A DNA stretch of 64,000 bases from Chloroflexota bacterium (GTDB taxonomy: Bacteria; Chloroflexota; Anaerolineae; Anaerolineales; UBA4823), in assembly GCA_029782365.1 (NCBI GenBank), contig JAKOUW010000085.1:186001-250000 (forward strand). The letters are read 5' to 3'. Both the position numbers and the translations under genes were made by a program. Positions 36,458 to 46,136 of the stretch are shown piece after piece. Position 1 is the first letter of the stretch, and each line of letters starts with the position of its first letter. The notes below the pieces were generated by a model. It made no database searches and was not told the origin of the DNA. It saw nothing but the letters and a program-made list of their open reading frames with translations.

Positions 36458-36967
36458 TTACCAATCCCCGGCATAACCGATCGTGAACGGCTTTGTAATA
36501 TTCTCGATGCGCGCACGACGCAGCTCCACCAACTGGCGAATATGCAAATTGTCATGCGCCACCCAGGAAGCCAACATATCGCCGGCTTTCATGCTGCCGA
36601 ACGGCGAAGTAGAAACACTTTCCCAATCCGCGCCTGCCTGGCTGCGCAGCCAAGAAAGCGAGCGTTCGCGTTCAGCCAGCCAGCGTTTTTGCATCTCATC
36701 GAAGTCGCGCTGGTTGTAACCCCGCTCGGTAACCCATCCCTGGGGATTAATTGGCGGCCAGGGATCCTGTGGGCGGTGCAGAATAATATCCAACCGTTGG
36801 CGAAAATCCTCGCACTCCTCATCATATAAATGACAGAGCACTTCGAGCATTGACCAGGATTGTGGAGAAGGTTTTAATGCCGCCTCTTTTGGCGAAAGGC
36901 CGCTGAGAAGAGCAGGGATGATTAAGGCGCCATTTGCCAATTCCTGGTATAAAATCTCAAAATCCAT
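36458..36967 (-). CDS. DinB-family protein
   Basis: DinB/YfiT-like proteins are four-helix-bundle putative metal-binding enzymes, some of them thiol-dependent S-transferases. The 169-aa protein has the first His in SWSMLEVLCHLYDEE and the second pair in ASWVAHDNLHIRQLVELR, consistent with the three-His metal site. GGAG lies 5 nt before ATG 36967 at the end of the upstream RidA gene; a GTG at 36973 overlapping that stop is the alternative start. The substrate is unknown. Confidence 0.82.
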   Translation of the reverse strand: MDFEILYQELANGALIIPALLSGLSPKEAALKPSPQSWSMLEVLCHLYDEECEDFRQRLDIILHRPQDPWPPINPQGWVTERGYNQRDFDEMQKRWLAERERSLSWLRSQAGADWESVSTSPFGSMKAGDMLASWVAHDNLHIRQLVELRRARIENITKPFTIGYAGDW

Positions 36968-36969
36968 TT

Positions 36970-37371
36970 TCACTCCATTTTCCGTTGCAAAACCGCTGTC
37001 GCTTCAATTTCGACGAACAAATCCGGCCGGATTAAAGCTTTCACTTCAACCATCGTGGCTGCCGGGCGAATTTCTTTGAAATATTCACCGTGCGCCCTGC
37101 CAATTTCTTCCCAGAACTGCATATTGGTGACATAAATTCGCGTGCGAATAACATCGTGCATGGTGGCGCCTGCCTCGGCCAGCGCGCGTTCAATTTTTGC
37201 CAGGGCATAGCGGGCTTGTTCATATGGATCATTATCACCGATGACCTGGCCTTGTTCATTGACAGCCGTTGTCCCTGATACCTCAACGATATTCCCGATG
37301 CGCACTGCACGTGAATAACCGACCTGTGCTTCCCAGATTGTACCGCTAGAAATATTCATTCGTCGATTCAT
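36970..37371 (-). CDS. RidA/YjgF family protein
   Basis: RidA proteins hydrolyse reactive enamine/imine intermediates formed by PLP enzymes; many relatives have other roles. The 133-aa protein has VGYSRAVRIGNIVEVSGTTAVNEQG, the conserved Arg in DVIRTRIYVTNM, and VEIEATAVLQ at the C-terminus, where Glu is the other conserved active-site residue. ATG 37371 has GAGG about 7 nt upstream. The downstream DinB gene starts within a few bases of its stop, so the two are co-transcribed. Confidence 0.88.
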   Translation of the reverse strand: MNRRMNISSGTIWEAQVGYSRAVRIGNIVEVSGTTAVNEQGQVIGDNDPYEQARYALAKIERALAEAGATMHDVIRTRIYVTNMQFWEEIGRAHGEYFKEIRPAATMVEVKALIRPDLFVEIEATAVLQRKME

Positions 37372-37576
37372 ATCTGCGCCTCAATTCCCATGCCCGGATA
37401 TTTACGAACAAATTGGTGAACATTCTGGCGTTTACTATACACCTTTTCGACTGTGCGGGCAATCAGAAATTAACTAAAATCAATGTGTTTACAACAACTC
37501 TCACAATGTACTCACCATGAATAAGCCTAACAGCATCTTTTTAGTGCTAAAATATGGCGAATTGGAGGAAATTTCC

Positions 37577-38848
37577 ATGAGCCAATTGAAGCACAGGTAT
37601 CCAATTTTCCTGGGACTGCTTTCCGTCTGCGTTCTATTTCTCGGATTGCGGTCCGGGCAGGCGTATGCCTCTACTTCTAATAAATATACGTCCTCCAGGC
37701 CGCAGAACGTTGCCTGGCCTGACATCAGTCTGCACCCATTCCAGGCTGGTTTTCAATCACCAACGCATATTGCCAACGCCGGCGATGGCAGCCAACGCCT
37801 GTTTATTGTCGAACAAAACGGTGTGATCCGAGTTTTGCAGAACGGAGTCACGCTGTCCACGCCTTTTCTGGACATCCGCGATCGCGTTCTCTTTTCAGGT
37901 GGAGAACAAGGCCTGCTGAGCGTGGCATTTCCGCCGAATTTCGCCAACAAAGGCTATTTTTATGTTTATTACACTCAGAAAAATGGCGACAACCGCACGG
38001 CGCGCTTTTCCCTGAAGCCAGGCGATCCAGACCAGGCAGATCCGGCAAGTGAGAAGCTGATCATCACCTTCAATCACCAGTCCTATTCAAACCATGATGG
38101 CGGGCAGTTGGCGTTTGGCCCAGATGGGTATTTATATATTGGCACCGGGGATGGCGGCGGCGGGGGCGACCCATTGCATAATGGTCAAAACACCAATTCC
38201 CTGCTGGGCAAATTGTTGCGTATCGATGTGGAGGGCGACGCAAATCCTTATGCCATCCCTTCGACCAATCCATACACACAAACGGCTGGCTACAAAGGCG
38301 AAATTTGGGCTCTGGGCTTGAGAAATCCTTGGCGATTTTCATTTGACCGCCTGACGGGCGATGTGTTTATTGCCGATGTTGGTCAAGACACAGAAGAAGA
38401 AGTGGATTACCAGCCTGCCTCCAGCAGGGGCGGCGAAAATTATGGCTGGAATATCCTGGAGGGCAGCCTGTGTTACTCGCCATCCTCCGGCTGCACACCG
38501 CCCAACAGGTACGCAGCGCCGGTCACAACCTACCCGCATGGGGTAAACGACGCAATTGGCTGTGCCATCACAGGCGGGGCTGTTTACCGAGGCTCGGTGT
38601 ATCCTCGCATGCAAGGCATGTACTTTTATGGAGATTTTTGCAGCGGAAAAATATGGGGGTTAATCGACAACGCAGGCTGGCAAGTAACACAACTGCTCGA
38701 TAAGACGGCGAATATATCCTCCTTTGGCGAAGACGAAGCAGGTAACCTGTACCTGGCGGATTGGTACAAGGGGATGATCTTCCTGGTTACCGATTCGGTC
38801 ACGAATTATACCCAACACATGTACTTGCCTGCCCTGGCAAAGCCATAG
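37577..38848 (+). CDS. Secreted PQQ-dependent sugar dehydrogenase-like protein
   Basis: The 423-aa protein has a signal peptide (about 1-30, YPIFLGLLSVCVLFLGL then QAYA-ST) and a six-bladed propeller of the soluble glucose dehydrogenase/HHIP family: FIVEQNGVIRVLQNG, QGLLSVAFPPNF, NHDGGQLAFGPDGYLYIGTGDGGGGGDP, and ALGLRNPWRFSFDR. These match the family's PQQ- and calcium-binding segments. It probably oxidises an extracellular aldose to a lactone. GGAGG lies 8 nt before ATG 37577; the longer frame from 37517 has no ribosome-binding site. The tail contains a short CxxxxxxxC loop. Confidence 0.85.
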   Translation: MSQLKHRYPIFLGLLSVCVLFLGLRSGQAYASTSNKYTSSRPQNVAWPDISLHPFQAGFQSPTHIANAGDGSQRLFIVEQNGVIRVLQNGVTLSTPFLDIRDRVLFSGGEQGLLSVAFPPNFANKGYFYVYYTQKNGDNRTARFSLKPGDPDQADPASEKLIITFNHQSYSNHDGGQLAFGPDGYLYIGTGDGGGGGDPLHNGQNTNSLLGKLLRIDVEGDANPYAIPSTNPYTQTAGYKGEIWALGLRNPWRFSFDRLTGDVFIADVGQDTEEEVDYQPASSRGGENYGWNILEGSLCYSPSSGCTPPNRYAAPVTTYPHGVNDAIGCAITGGAVYRGSVYPRMQGMYFYGDFCSGKIWGLIDNAGWQVTQLLDKTANISSFGEDEAGNLYLADWYKGMIFLVTDSVTNYTQHMYLPALAKP

Positions 38849-38909
38849 AGATCCGGCGCCGCCAATGAAGAAGCGGGTCAGTGATCTACAGAATTAGGAG
38901 AACAGTTTT

Positions 38910-39434
38910 ATGCGTTTGAAAAACAAGAAAATCGCTTTTCTGCTCGAGGAGGGTTTTGAAGACCTGGAATTTTGGGTGACAGTCATGCGCCTGCGTGAAG
39001 AAGGCGCCCAGGTGACCATTATCAGCAGCAAAGCGGGCCAGACATTTCGCGGGAAAAATGCGCTGACAGCCGTTTCGGAAGCGGCCGCGTCCAGCTTTAG
39101 CGCACAAGACTTCGATGCGCTGGTGGTGCCGGGCGGATGGGCACCCGATAAATTACGCCGCGATCCAGCGATCACCGGGCTGGTGAAAGCTGTTTACCAA
39201 CAGGGAAAAATTGTCGGGATGATCTGCCACGCTGGCCTGGTGGGCATATCGGCAGGCATTGTGCGCGGACACAAAGCGACCGGAAGTGAAGGCATCAAAG
39301 ATGACCTGGTCAATGCCGGTGCGGAATGGGTTGACGAGCCAGCCTTGCGCGATGGTAACCTGGTTTGGGGGCGGGTGGTTAAAGATATTCCAGACTTCTG
39401 CCGGGCTTTGGTAGCTGCCATCGAAACACCCTGA
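38910..39434 (+). CDS. DJ-1/PfpI family protein
   Basis: Members are cysteine hydrolases described as intracellular proteases or as glyoxalase/deglycase enzymes. The 174-aa protein has IAFLLEEGFEDLEFW with the conserved Glu, LVVPGGWAPDKLR, and the nucleophile elbow GMICHAGLVGISAGI, where Cys is followed by His. This is the PfpI/YhbO-type signature. AGGAGA precedes the ATG. The gene lies between a secreted sugar dehydrogenase and a P450 with no clear functional link; the window also carries a ketosamine-kinase pair, so carbonyl-damage repair may be a theme. Confidence 0.88.
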   Translation: MRLKNKKIAFLLEEGFEDLEFWVTVMRLREEGAQVTIISSKAGQTFRGKNALTAVSEAAASSFSAQDFDALVVPGGWAPDKLRRDPAITGLVKAVYQQGKIVGMICHAGLVGISAGIVRGHKATGSEGIKDDLVNAGAEWVDEPALRDGNLVWGRVVKDIPDFCRALVAAIETP

Positions 39435-39480
39435 CCATCTGAAGTCATCATCAACAAAATAATTAAAAGGAGAGAATTCC

Positions 39481-40821
39481 ATGAATCCATTACCCCCGCG
39501 TGTGCCGGGCCAGATATTGCTTGGCAATACACTGGCCTTCGGTAGTGACAGGCAAAAACTGCTGCGAAAAGCGTATGAAACATACGGCCCGATCTTCAAC
39601 ATCAAACTGGGTCCCCAGCAGGTGGCGGTGCTCATTGGTCCAGAATACCAGCAGTTCTTCTTCACAGAGACCGATAAAAAGCTGTCCATTGATAAACCTT
39701 ACACCAACTTGAAAGCAGCCCTCGGCGATGTGGCCTTCCTGGCTTCTCCCCAGGTGTATTATGAACAACGCCCGATCTTGCATTCGCCGTTTGGGCGAGA
39801 AAAGATGCTGAAATACTACAGCGTGATGCAGAGCGTGATCCAAAAGTGGTTGGACAAGCTGGGTGACAGCGGTGAGATGGATATTGTCACCGAGATGAAC
39901 CAGCTCGTTCAAGAGGTTGCCGGCAATGCCTTGATGGGCGGCGATTTTCAACAGCGCGTCGGCCGCGAGTTTTGGGACCAATACAACGTTATTGGCCGCT
40001 CTCTGGATATGGTCACTCCCCCCAACCTGCCGCTGCCGAAGAATTTACGCCGTGAGCGCGCCAAAAAACGCATGCAGCAAATCTTACAGCCCATCATCGA
40101 GGAGCGCCGGGCAAGCTCAGTTGAACAGGATGATTTTCTCCAGTCCTTCCTTTCCACACCTAGCAAATCGGGGGCTCAAGCCACGGATGAGGAAATATTC
40201 GCTTTACTGCGCGCGCTCATGTTCGCCAGCCATGAAACCACCGCAGGGCAGGCAGCCTGGACTATCATTGAAATTTTACGTCACCCGGCGTATGAAGGCC
40301 TGGCGCGGCAGGATATTGACCGCTTTTTCCCAGCAGGCAGCTTGATCGGCGGGACAACACTGCGCAATATGCAGCATATCTTGTGGGCGGTCCAGGAAAT
40401 CGAACGCCTGCACCCTTCTGCGGATATTTTGATGCGCATTGCCGAAGAAGATATTGAGTTGTGCGGCTACCGAATCCCGAAGGGTTGGGGGTTGATGGTC
40501 GCCCCCTGCGTGGCGCACCGTATTCCAGAACTATTCAAGAACCCCGATGAATTCGATCCCTTGCGCTTTGGCCCAGGCCGTGAAGAAGATCGCCAGCACC
40601 GCTTTGCCCTGATAGGTTTCGGCGGCGGGGTGCACAAGTGCGCCGGCATCAATTTTGCTAACAACGAAATGATGTCGATTGCCGCTCTGCTGTTCCAGCA
40701 GTTTGACCTGCAGCTGCGCACGCCAAACCCGGGCATCCGCTATGGCATGGGGGCAGTGCGTCCTGAACCAACGATCATCCACTACAAACGCAAAACGCCG
40801 GCTGGCAGTTCAAGAAATTAG
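39481..40821 (+). CDS. Cytochrome P450
   Basis: The 446-aa protein is a soluble heme monooxygenase with no membrane anchor. It has the oxygen-binding I-helix motif MFASHETTAG, the ExxR motif in VQEIERLHPSA, and the heme loop FGGGVHKCAGINFA with the Cys ligand. Its N-terminus (PPRVPGQILLGNTLAFG...YGPIFNIKLG...FFFTETDKKLS) resembles the CYP51 type by eye, but the heme and I-helix motifs are not diagnostic, and I do not claim a sterol substrate. No ferredoxin or reductase gene is nearby. AAGGAGA precedes the ATG. The end overlaps the convergent MBL gene by 12 bp. Confidence 0.93.
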   Translation: MNPLPPRVPGQILLGNTLAFGSDRQKLLRKAYETYGPIFNIKLGPQQVAVLIGPEYQQFFFTETDKKLSIDKPYTNLKAALGDVAFLASPQVYYEQRPILHSPFGREKMLKYYSVMQSVIQKWLDKLGDSGEMDIVTEMNQLVQEVAGNALMGGDFQQRVGREFWDQYNVIGRSLDMVTPPNLPLPKNLRRERAKKRMQQILQPIIEERRASSVEQDDFLQSFLSTPSKSGAQATDEEIFALLRALMFASHETTAGQAAWTIIEILRHPAYEGLARQDIDRFFPAGSLIGGTTLRNMQHILWAVQEIERLHPSADILMRIAEEDIELCGYRIPKGWGLMVAPCVAHRIPELFKNPDEFDPLRFGPGREEDRQHRFALIGFGGGVHKCAGINFANNEMMSIAALLFQQFDLQLRTPNPGIRYGMGAVRPEPTIIHYKRKTPAGSSRN

Positions 40822-41445
40822 AAAGGGGTTCGATTTGCGTTCCAACCCCACGCTTGTCTCGCCGCCATGCCCGCTCAGCAGGCGAGTATCATCGGGCAGG
40901 CTGAGCACCTGTGATTGGATGCTGTCGATCAGCGTTTGATAATCTCCGCCGGGCAGGTCGGTTCGCCCAATGCTGCCTTGAAATATGATATCGCCGCAGA
41001 AGGCAACGGCCTGCCCGGGTAGATAAAATAACACGTGGCCGGGCGTGTGGCCTGGCGCATGGCGCACCTCGACAAGCTGGTCGGCAAGGAATAACTGCAT
41101 GCCGTGGACCAGGTCGATGGTAGGCTCAGGACCCGGGTCAATTTGCAGCCCAAACAAGGGCGCTCCGCCCGATGCGCGCCACAATGGATAATCAGCCGGG
41201 TGCAGAGCTACGGGGGGCATCGGGCTGGAGCCATCTGCGACTGCCCCTGCGCCACCAAAATGGTCAAAGTGGGCGTGCGTCAACCAGATATTGGTGATAC
41301 GCCAGCCGCGCTGGCGTCCAGCCTTTAATATTCGCTCACCGTCCCAGGCCGGGTCGATAGCCACAGCTTCTTTCTTATCCGGGTCAGCAAGCAAATAACA
41401 GTTGGTTTGGGCAGGGCCGAGTACAAGGCGGACAATTTCTAGCAT
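40810..41445 (-). CDS. MBL-fold hydrolase, glyoxalase II-like
   Basis: The 211-aa protein has the metallo-beta-lactamase zinc motif LTHAHFDHFGG, APGHTPGHVLFYL, the bridging Asp in FCGDIIFQGSIGRTDLPGG, and LLSGHGGETSVGLERKSNPFL at the C-terminus. These mark a YcbL/glyoxalase-II-like thioester hydrolase of the small type. It probably cleaves a glutathione- or other thiol ester, but the substrate is not determined by sequence. It is transcribed towards the P450 and away from tnaA. Confidence 0.9.
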   Translation of the reverse strand: MLEIVRLVLGPAQTNCYLLADPDKKEAVAIDPAWDGERILKAGRQRGWRITNIWLTHAHFDHFGGAGAVADGSSPMPPVALHPADYPLWRASGGAPLFGLQIDPGPEPTIDLVHGMQLFLADQLVEVRHAPGHTPGHVLFYLPGQAVAFCGDIIFQGSIGRTDLPGGDYQTLIDSIQSQVLSLPDDTRLLSGHGGETSVGLERKSNPFLIS

Positions 41446-41524
41446 ACAGGCACCATCCTCGCCGAGAGTATACCCTAAAACGTGATAGACTTAGCGAAAA
41501 TACCTGTCCATCGAGGAGGACTGC

Positions 41525-42901
41525 ATGCCCACATATCCACCAGAACCGTTCCGGATTAAAACCGTCGAATCTATCCGCCTGATCAGCCGTGAGCAAAGAG
41601 AAGCGGCGCTGCGCGCATCGGGATTCAATGTTTTTTCGCTGCACGCCGAGGATGTGTATATCGATTTATTGACCGATTCCGGCACTGGAGCGATGAGCCA
41701 GAACCAGTGGGCAGCCATCATGCAGGGTGATGAGTCGTATGCTGGAGCAAGGTCTTATTACCGGCTGGAGGAAGCGATCAAATCCATATTTGGCTTTCCT
41801 TACTTTGTGCCCACGCATCAGGGGCGGGCGGCCGAAAATATCCTGGCGGCGCTTTTGGTGCAGGAGGGAAATTATATCCCCTCGAACATGCACTTCGATA
41901 CCACTTACGCCAATATCCGGGCACGCGGAGGTCGTCCCTCGAACCTGGTGATCGACGCTGCTGATGATCCGACATCTCAATTTCCCTTCAAAGGCAACAT
42001 GGATATCGAAAAATTGCGCAGTTTCATCCACGAGGTTGGCGAGCAGCAAATTCCATTTGGGATGATCACCATCACCAATAACGCCGGGGGCGGCCAACCG
42101 GTCTCGCTGGAAAACCTGCGAGAAGTGGCGGCTGTTTACCGCGAGCATGGCATCCCCTTCATCATCGACGCCTGCCGTTTTGCAGAAAATGCTTATTTCA
42201 TCAAACTGCGCGAGCCTGGCTACGAAAACAAATCCACCTTAGAAATCGCCCAGGAGATGTTCGCGCTGGCGGACGGCGCGACAATGAGCGCCAAGAAGGA
42301 TGCCATCGTCAACATCGGCGGTTTCTTGGCAATGCGAGATGAAAAATTGTTCCAGCGCGCCTGCAACGAGTTGATCTTGAGGGAGGGGTTCCCCACGTAT
42401 GGCGGCCTGGCTGGACGCGACCTGGACGCCATGGCAACCGGTCTTTGGGAAGGTCTGGATGAAAGCTACCTGGCATACCGCCTGGGTCAAACGCGCTACC
42501 TGGGGGAGCGGTTAATGGAAGCTGGGATTCCGATTGTCGAGCCGCCGGGTGGCCACGCCATCTACCTGGATGCCGGCCGACTTTTGCCGCATATCTCACA
42601 GTCAGCCTTTCCCGGGCAGGCTTTAACTGTCGAGCTGTACCGAGAAGGCGCTATCCGCGGCGTGGAAATCGGCTCCGTGATGTTCGCTCATCCAAGCCCA
42701 GAAACCGGAGTGATGGTGTACCCATCGCTGGAGCTGGTGCGCCTGGCTATCCCGCGTAGAGTGTATACACAGGCCCACCTGGATTACGTGGTGGAAAACC
42801 TGGTGAAAATCGCCAGGCGTCGCACGGAACTGCGCGGCTATAAATTCACCTACGCACCCAAGCTGCTGCGGCACTTCACCGCGCGCTTTGAACCCTTGTA
42901 A
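41525..42901 (+). CDS. tnaA: Tryptophanase (beta-eliminating lyase)
   Basis: The PLP enzyme splits L-tryptophan to indole, pyruvate and ammonia. The 458-aa protein aligns end to end with the tryptophanase/tyrosine phenol-lyase family: [62 protein letters not shown] and [14 protein letters not shown] with PLP-Lys at 258. Two specificity positions favour tryptophanase: VEIG where tyrosine phenol-lyase has an Arg (MERG), and His450 in LRHFTARF where tyrosine phenol-lyase has Phe. The NIGG after the PLP Lys is lyase-like, so an assay would settle it. GAGGAGG lies upstream. I see no TnaC leader peptide in the 79-bp gap before it and no permease after it. Confidence 0.87.
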   Translation: MPTYPPEPFRIKTVESIRLISREQREAALRASGFNVFSLHAEDVYIDLLTDSGTGAMSQNQWAAIMQGDESYAGARSYYRLEEAIKSIFGFPYFVPTHQGRAAENILAALLVQEGNYIPSNMHFDTTYANIRARGGRPSNLVIDAADDPTSQFPFKGNMDIEKLRSFIHEVGEQQIPFGMITITNNAGGGQPVSLENLREVAAVYREHGIPFIIDACRFAENAYFIKLREPGYENKSTLEIAQEMFALADGATMSAKKDAIVNIGGFLAMRDEKLFQRACNELILREGFPTYGGLAGRDLDAMATGLWEGLDESYLAYRLGQTRYLGERLMEAGIPIVEPPGGHAIYLDAGRLLPHISQSAFPGQALTVELYREGAIRGVEIGSVMFAHPSPETGVMVYPSLELVRLAIPRRVYTQAHLDYVVENLVKIARRRTELRGYKFTYAPKLLRHFTARFEPL

Positions 42902-42968
42902 GAGAGCACATCGCCAAAGTTTTTGAAAAGTGCAGCATCCATCAGTCAGGGTTTTCAATAAGTTGAAG

Positions 42969-43008
42969 ATCCTGGCCTCTGCCTCGGCCCAGGCAAATAG
43001 GCCAGGAT
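42969..43008 (+). terminator. Probable terminator between tnaA and gyrA
   Basis: ATCCTGGCCT (42969-42978) pairs with AGGCCAGGAT (42999-43008); the loop itself contains GCCT-CGGCCC-AGGC. It is followed by GTTTTATGG, a weak T-run. It probably ends tnaA transcription and separates it from the gyrA-type gene. Confidence 0.65.
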
Positions 43009-43064
43009 GTTTTATGGTAAGATATTAATATAGAACAATTTTTCGAATAGTGGAGAGCAGATTC

Positions 43065-46000
43065 ATGGAAGTAGGATTGGTCCGTTCAATTGATATAGAC
43101 CAAGAAATGCAGCAGGCATACCTCGATTACGCCATGAGCGTTATCGTTGCGCGGGCGCTGCCCGATGCGCGCGATGGTTTAAAACCGGTGCACCGGCGCA
43201 TTTTGTATGCCATGTACGACATGGGCGTGCGCTCGGATTCATCTTTCAAAAAATCTGCCCGTATCGTTGGAGAGGTTTTGGGTAAATATCACCCTCACGG
43301 TGACATGGCTGTGTACGATGCAATGGCGCGCATGGCGCAAGATTTTTCCATGCGCACTTTATTGGTGGACGGCCAGGGCAATTTTGGCAGCGTGGATGGA
43401 GACCCACCCGCTGCCATGCGTTACACAGAAGCCCGCCTTTCAAAACCGGCAATGCAGATGCTGGCCGATATTCATAAAAACACGGTCGATTTTTCAGCCA
43501 ACTTTGACGGCAGCCTGGATGAGCCGGATGTGCTGCCCGCCGCCCTGCCGAATTTATTGGTGAACGGGGCTACCGGCATTGCAGTCGGCATGTCAACCAA
43601 CGTTCCCCCTCACAACCTCGGAGAGGTGGTGGATGCTTCGGTTTATATGTTGGAGAATTGGGAACGGCTCGATGACATCGATGTTGAAAATTTGATGCGC
43701 TTTATCCAGGGACCGGATTTCCCCACAGGAGGGCTGATCATCCAGGATGCAGAGGAAGAGGATTTGCGCAGCGCTTATGGCACCGGCCGCGGCCGAGTCA
43801 CGGTGCAAGCGCGCGCACACCTGGAAGAAATGGATCGCGGGCGCAGCCGTATCATCGTCACCGAACTGCCCTATATGACCAATAAATCGGCGCTGATCGA
43901 ACGCATCGCCGAGCTGGCGCGCGAAGGCAGGCTGGAGGGCTTATCGGATCTGCGCGATGAATCGGACCGGCAGGGCTTGCGCATCGTGATCGAGTTATCC
44001 AAATCGGTTGAACCGGAGAAGATGCTGCAAGACCTGTATAAGAACACGCCTATGCGCACAACTTTCAGCATCATTATGTTAGCCCTGGTTAATGGCGAGC
44101 CGCATATGCTCAGCCTCAAACAGGCACTGCGAGTTTACCTTGAACACCGCCTGGAAGTCATCCGCCGCCGCAGCCAGTTCGATCTGGATAAAGCCCGCCA
44201 GCGAGCCCATATCCTGGAAGGATTGTTGATAGCCCTTAACAACCTCGATGAAATCATCGACCTTATTCGCAAAGCCCCGGATGCTGACACAGCGCGTGAC
44301 CGCCTGATGAAGAAATTCAAGCTTTCAGATCTGCAGGCACAGGCGATTCTGGATATGCAGCTGCGCCGGCTGGCAGCCCTGGAGCGCAAAAAGATCGAAG
44401 ATGAGTACAAAGAGATCAAAGCAGAAATCAGTCGGCTGGAAGCGCTGTTAAAATCACCTGTAAAAATACGCCAATTGGCCGCGGAAGAATTAAAAGGTGC
44501 CAAGGAAGCCTTCAGCGACCGCCGGCGCACCCAGATTGCCAAGCGCGGCGCAGGCACCAGCCAGACCTCAGCCATGTTGACCACCACCGATCTGGTACCT
44601 GAAAATAAAGTGTGGGTTTCCATATCCACCGATGGGTTGGTCTCCCGCTCTCATGATGACACACCGCCTCGCCCGGCAGGAGTGGCCACCCCCAGTTGGT
44701 GCCTTCAAACCACAACGCGCGCAACCGTGTATCTCGTGGCAGAGAACGGGGAGGCGGCGGCGGTGTTCGTGCACACAATCCCCGAAGCCGAGAATCCATC
44801 GGAAGGAACTTCCTTACACAAAGTCTCCCCGTTGGGTGAAAACCAAAAGCTGGCCGGCATGTTCTCACTTCCACCCAAGGAAGAGCGCCCGGAAAATCAG
44901 TTTATCTTCACCTGCACCCGGCAGGGTATGGTTAAGAAAAGCCTGGTCAGCGATCTGCCAGGTCCTTCTTCCAGGCCGTTTATTTTGGTAAAGGTGAACG
45001 AAGGCGACCGCCTGGGTTGGGCCAGCCAGACCAACGGCAGTTCGGAGGTATTGCTGGCCACAGCCGATGGCATGGCGATCCGATTCAAGGAAGAGGAAGT
45101 CCGGCCCATGGGCCTGGTCGCCGCCGGCGTTGGCGCAATTAAACTGCAATCGCGCGATGAAGTTGTTGGGTTTGAAGTGTTGGCCGGCCAAGAAAGCTTG
45201 TTGTTCGTCACATCCGACGGCAAAGCCAAGCGCGTCCAGGCAGATCAATTCCCCACCCAGGGGCGTTACGGCCAGGGAGTCTTGGCCTGGAAATTGCCGC
45301 GCACTACTCAATTGGTTGGCATGGTCTCCGTCAAAACCAATACCCGCATCACCTTACACCTGGACAAGTTGGCGCCGAGATCCTTGCGGTTCGATGAGGC
45401 GCCCGAACAAACCCGCGCTGCCGCCGGCAAAGCAATTCTTGAATTAAAAGCCGGTTACAACGTTGTTGCTCTCAGTGTGCAGCAGGACAATGCTGTCCAA
45501 GAGACCCCACACCCGCCATCCAGAAAGAAACCTGCCCACACAGCCGGCGACCAATCGCTAAACCAACAAACTGATTTCACTGGCCTGCTTGAAGCCTCGC
45601 CAGCAAAGAAGCCGTCTGCCTCAAAAACCATCCCTTCTCCAAAGCCGGCCGCGAAAGCCGCCAGCGAGATTAAGAATGGCATATTGAAAAAGCCAGCAGG
45701 GGCCTCCTCTGCCAAAGAACAGCCGGCTGAGGAAAGTAAACCGAAATCCACTGCGAAAGCGATTAAGACTGAGGAGAAATCGCCTGCTCAAAGCAAGCCC
45801 AAGAGCGGTGCGAAATCCGCCAAAAACGAGGAAAAGCCATCAGCATTATCCGCGACGAATGAAAAAACGGCTTCAGCGAGCAAGGCAAAGCCCAATTCAA
45901 AAACAATCAAGGCCGAGGAAAAACTTTCACCGCCTTCGACAACAAAAACCAAGGCCGCTCCGAAGACTGCTGAAAAAGCCACAGCCAATCGGAGCTCGGC

Positions 46001-46085
46001 TGGCAAAACAAAAGCCTCCCCCGCCAAACCTGCCGCCAACCCGGCAACGAAAAGCAAAGTCAAACCGAAACCGCCAGCCAAGTAA
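43065..46085 (+). CDS. gyrA: Type IIA topoisomerase subunit A (GyrA/ParC) with histone-like tail
   Basis: The 1006-aa protein is the DNA-cleaving subunit of gyrase or topoisomerase IV. The N-terminal breakage domain has [54 protein letters not shown] and catalytic Tyr120 in [10 protein letters not shown]. The C-terminal domain (about 500-810) forms the usual blades, but the canonical GyrA box QRRGGKG is not present: the corresponding stretch reads around [13 protein letters not shown]. From about residue 812 to the end the protein is a Lys/Ala/Pro/Ser-rich low-complexity tail like histone H1. The residue equal to E. coli Ser83 is Met81. ATG 43065 follows GGAGA. The absence of a GyrA box means topoisomerase IV activity (parC) is possible. 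Confidence 0.9.
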   Translation: MEVGLVRSIDIDQEMQQAYLDYAMSVIVARALPDARDGLKPVHRRILYAMYDMGVRSDSSFKKSARIVGEVLGKYHPHGDMAVYDAMARMAQDFSMRTLLVDGQGNFGSVDGDPPAAMRYTEARLSKPAMQMLADIHKNTVDFSANFDGSLDEPDVLPAALPNLLVNGATGIAVGMSTNVPPHNLGEVVDASVYMLENWERLDDIDVENLMRFIQGPDFPTGGLIIQDAEEEDLRSAYGTGRGRVTVQARAHLEEMDRGRSRIIVTELPYMTNKSALIERIAELAREGRLEGLSDLRDESDRQGLRIVIELSKSVEPEKMLQDLYKNTPMRTTFSIIMLALVNGEPHMLSLKQALRVYLEHRLEVIRRRSQFDLDKARQRAHILEGLLIALNNLDEIIDLIRKAPDADTARDRLMKKFKLSDLQAQAILDMQLRRLAALERKKIEDEYKEIKAEISRLEALLKSPVKIRQLAAEELKGAKEAFSDRRRTQIAKRGAGTSQTSAMLTTTDLVPENKVWVSISTDGLVSRSHDDTPPRPAGVATPSWCLQTTTRATVYLVAENGEAAAVFVHTIPEAENPSEGTSLHKVSPLGENQKLAGMFSLPPKEERPENQFIFTCTRQGMVKKSLVSDLPGPSSRPFILVKVNEGDRLGWASQTNGSSEVLLATADGMAIRFKEEEVRPMGLVAAGVGAIKLQSRDEVVGFEVLAGQESLLFVTSDGKAKRVQADQFPTQGRYGQGVLAWKLPRTTQLVGMVSVKTNTRITLHLDKLAPRSLRFDEAPEQTRAAAGKAILELKAGYNVVALSVQQDNAVQETPHPPSRKKPAHTAGDQSLNQQTDFTGLLEASPAKKPSASKTIPSPKPAAKAASEIKNGILKKPAGASSAKEQPAEESKPKSTAKAIKTEEKSPAQSKPKSGAKSAKNEEKPSALSATNEKTASASKAKPNSKTIKAEEKLSPPSTTKTKAAPKTAEKATANRSSAGKTKASPAKPAANPATKSKVKPKPPAK

Positions 46086-46102
46086 ACAGCTCTTTCAAAA
46101 TC

Positions 46103-46136
46103 AACGGGTGAGCACTGCTAGTGGGTTTCACCCGTT
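46103..46136. terminator. Terminator after the topoisomerase gene
   Basis: AACGGGTGA (46103-46111) pairs with TCACCCGTT (46128-46136) across a 16-nt loop and is followed on the plus strand by ATTTTTTATA. The right arm overlaps the stop codon of the convergent deacetylase-like gene, so it may end both transcripts. Confidence 0.82.

Noticed and set aside
36967..36973. GTG 36973 as start of the DinB gene
   Set aside because: ATG 36967 has GGAG at 5-nt spacing; the GTG lacks a ribosome-binding site, although it cannot be fully excluded.
39481..42901. P450, MBL hydrolase and tryptophanase as an indole-modifying gene cluster
   Set aside because: The genes are on different strands with separate ends and overlaps that suggest chance convergence; nothing in the sequence links their substrates.
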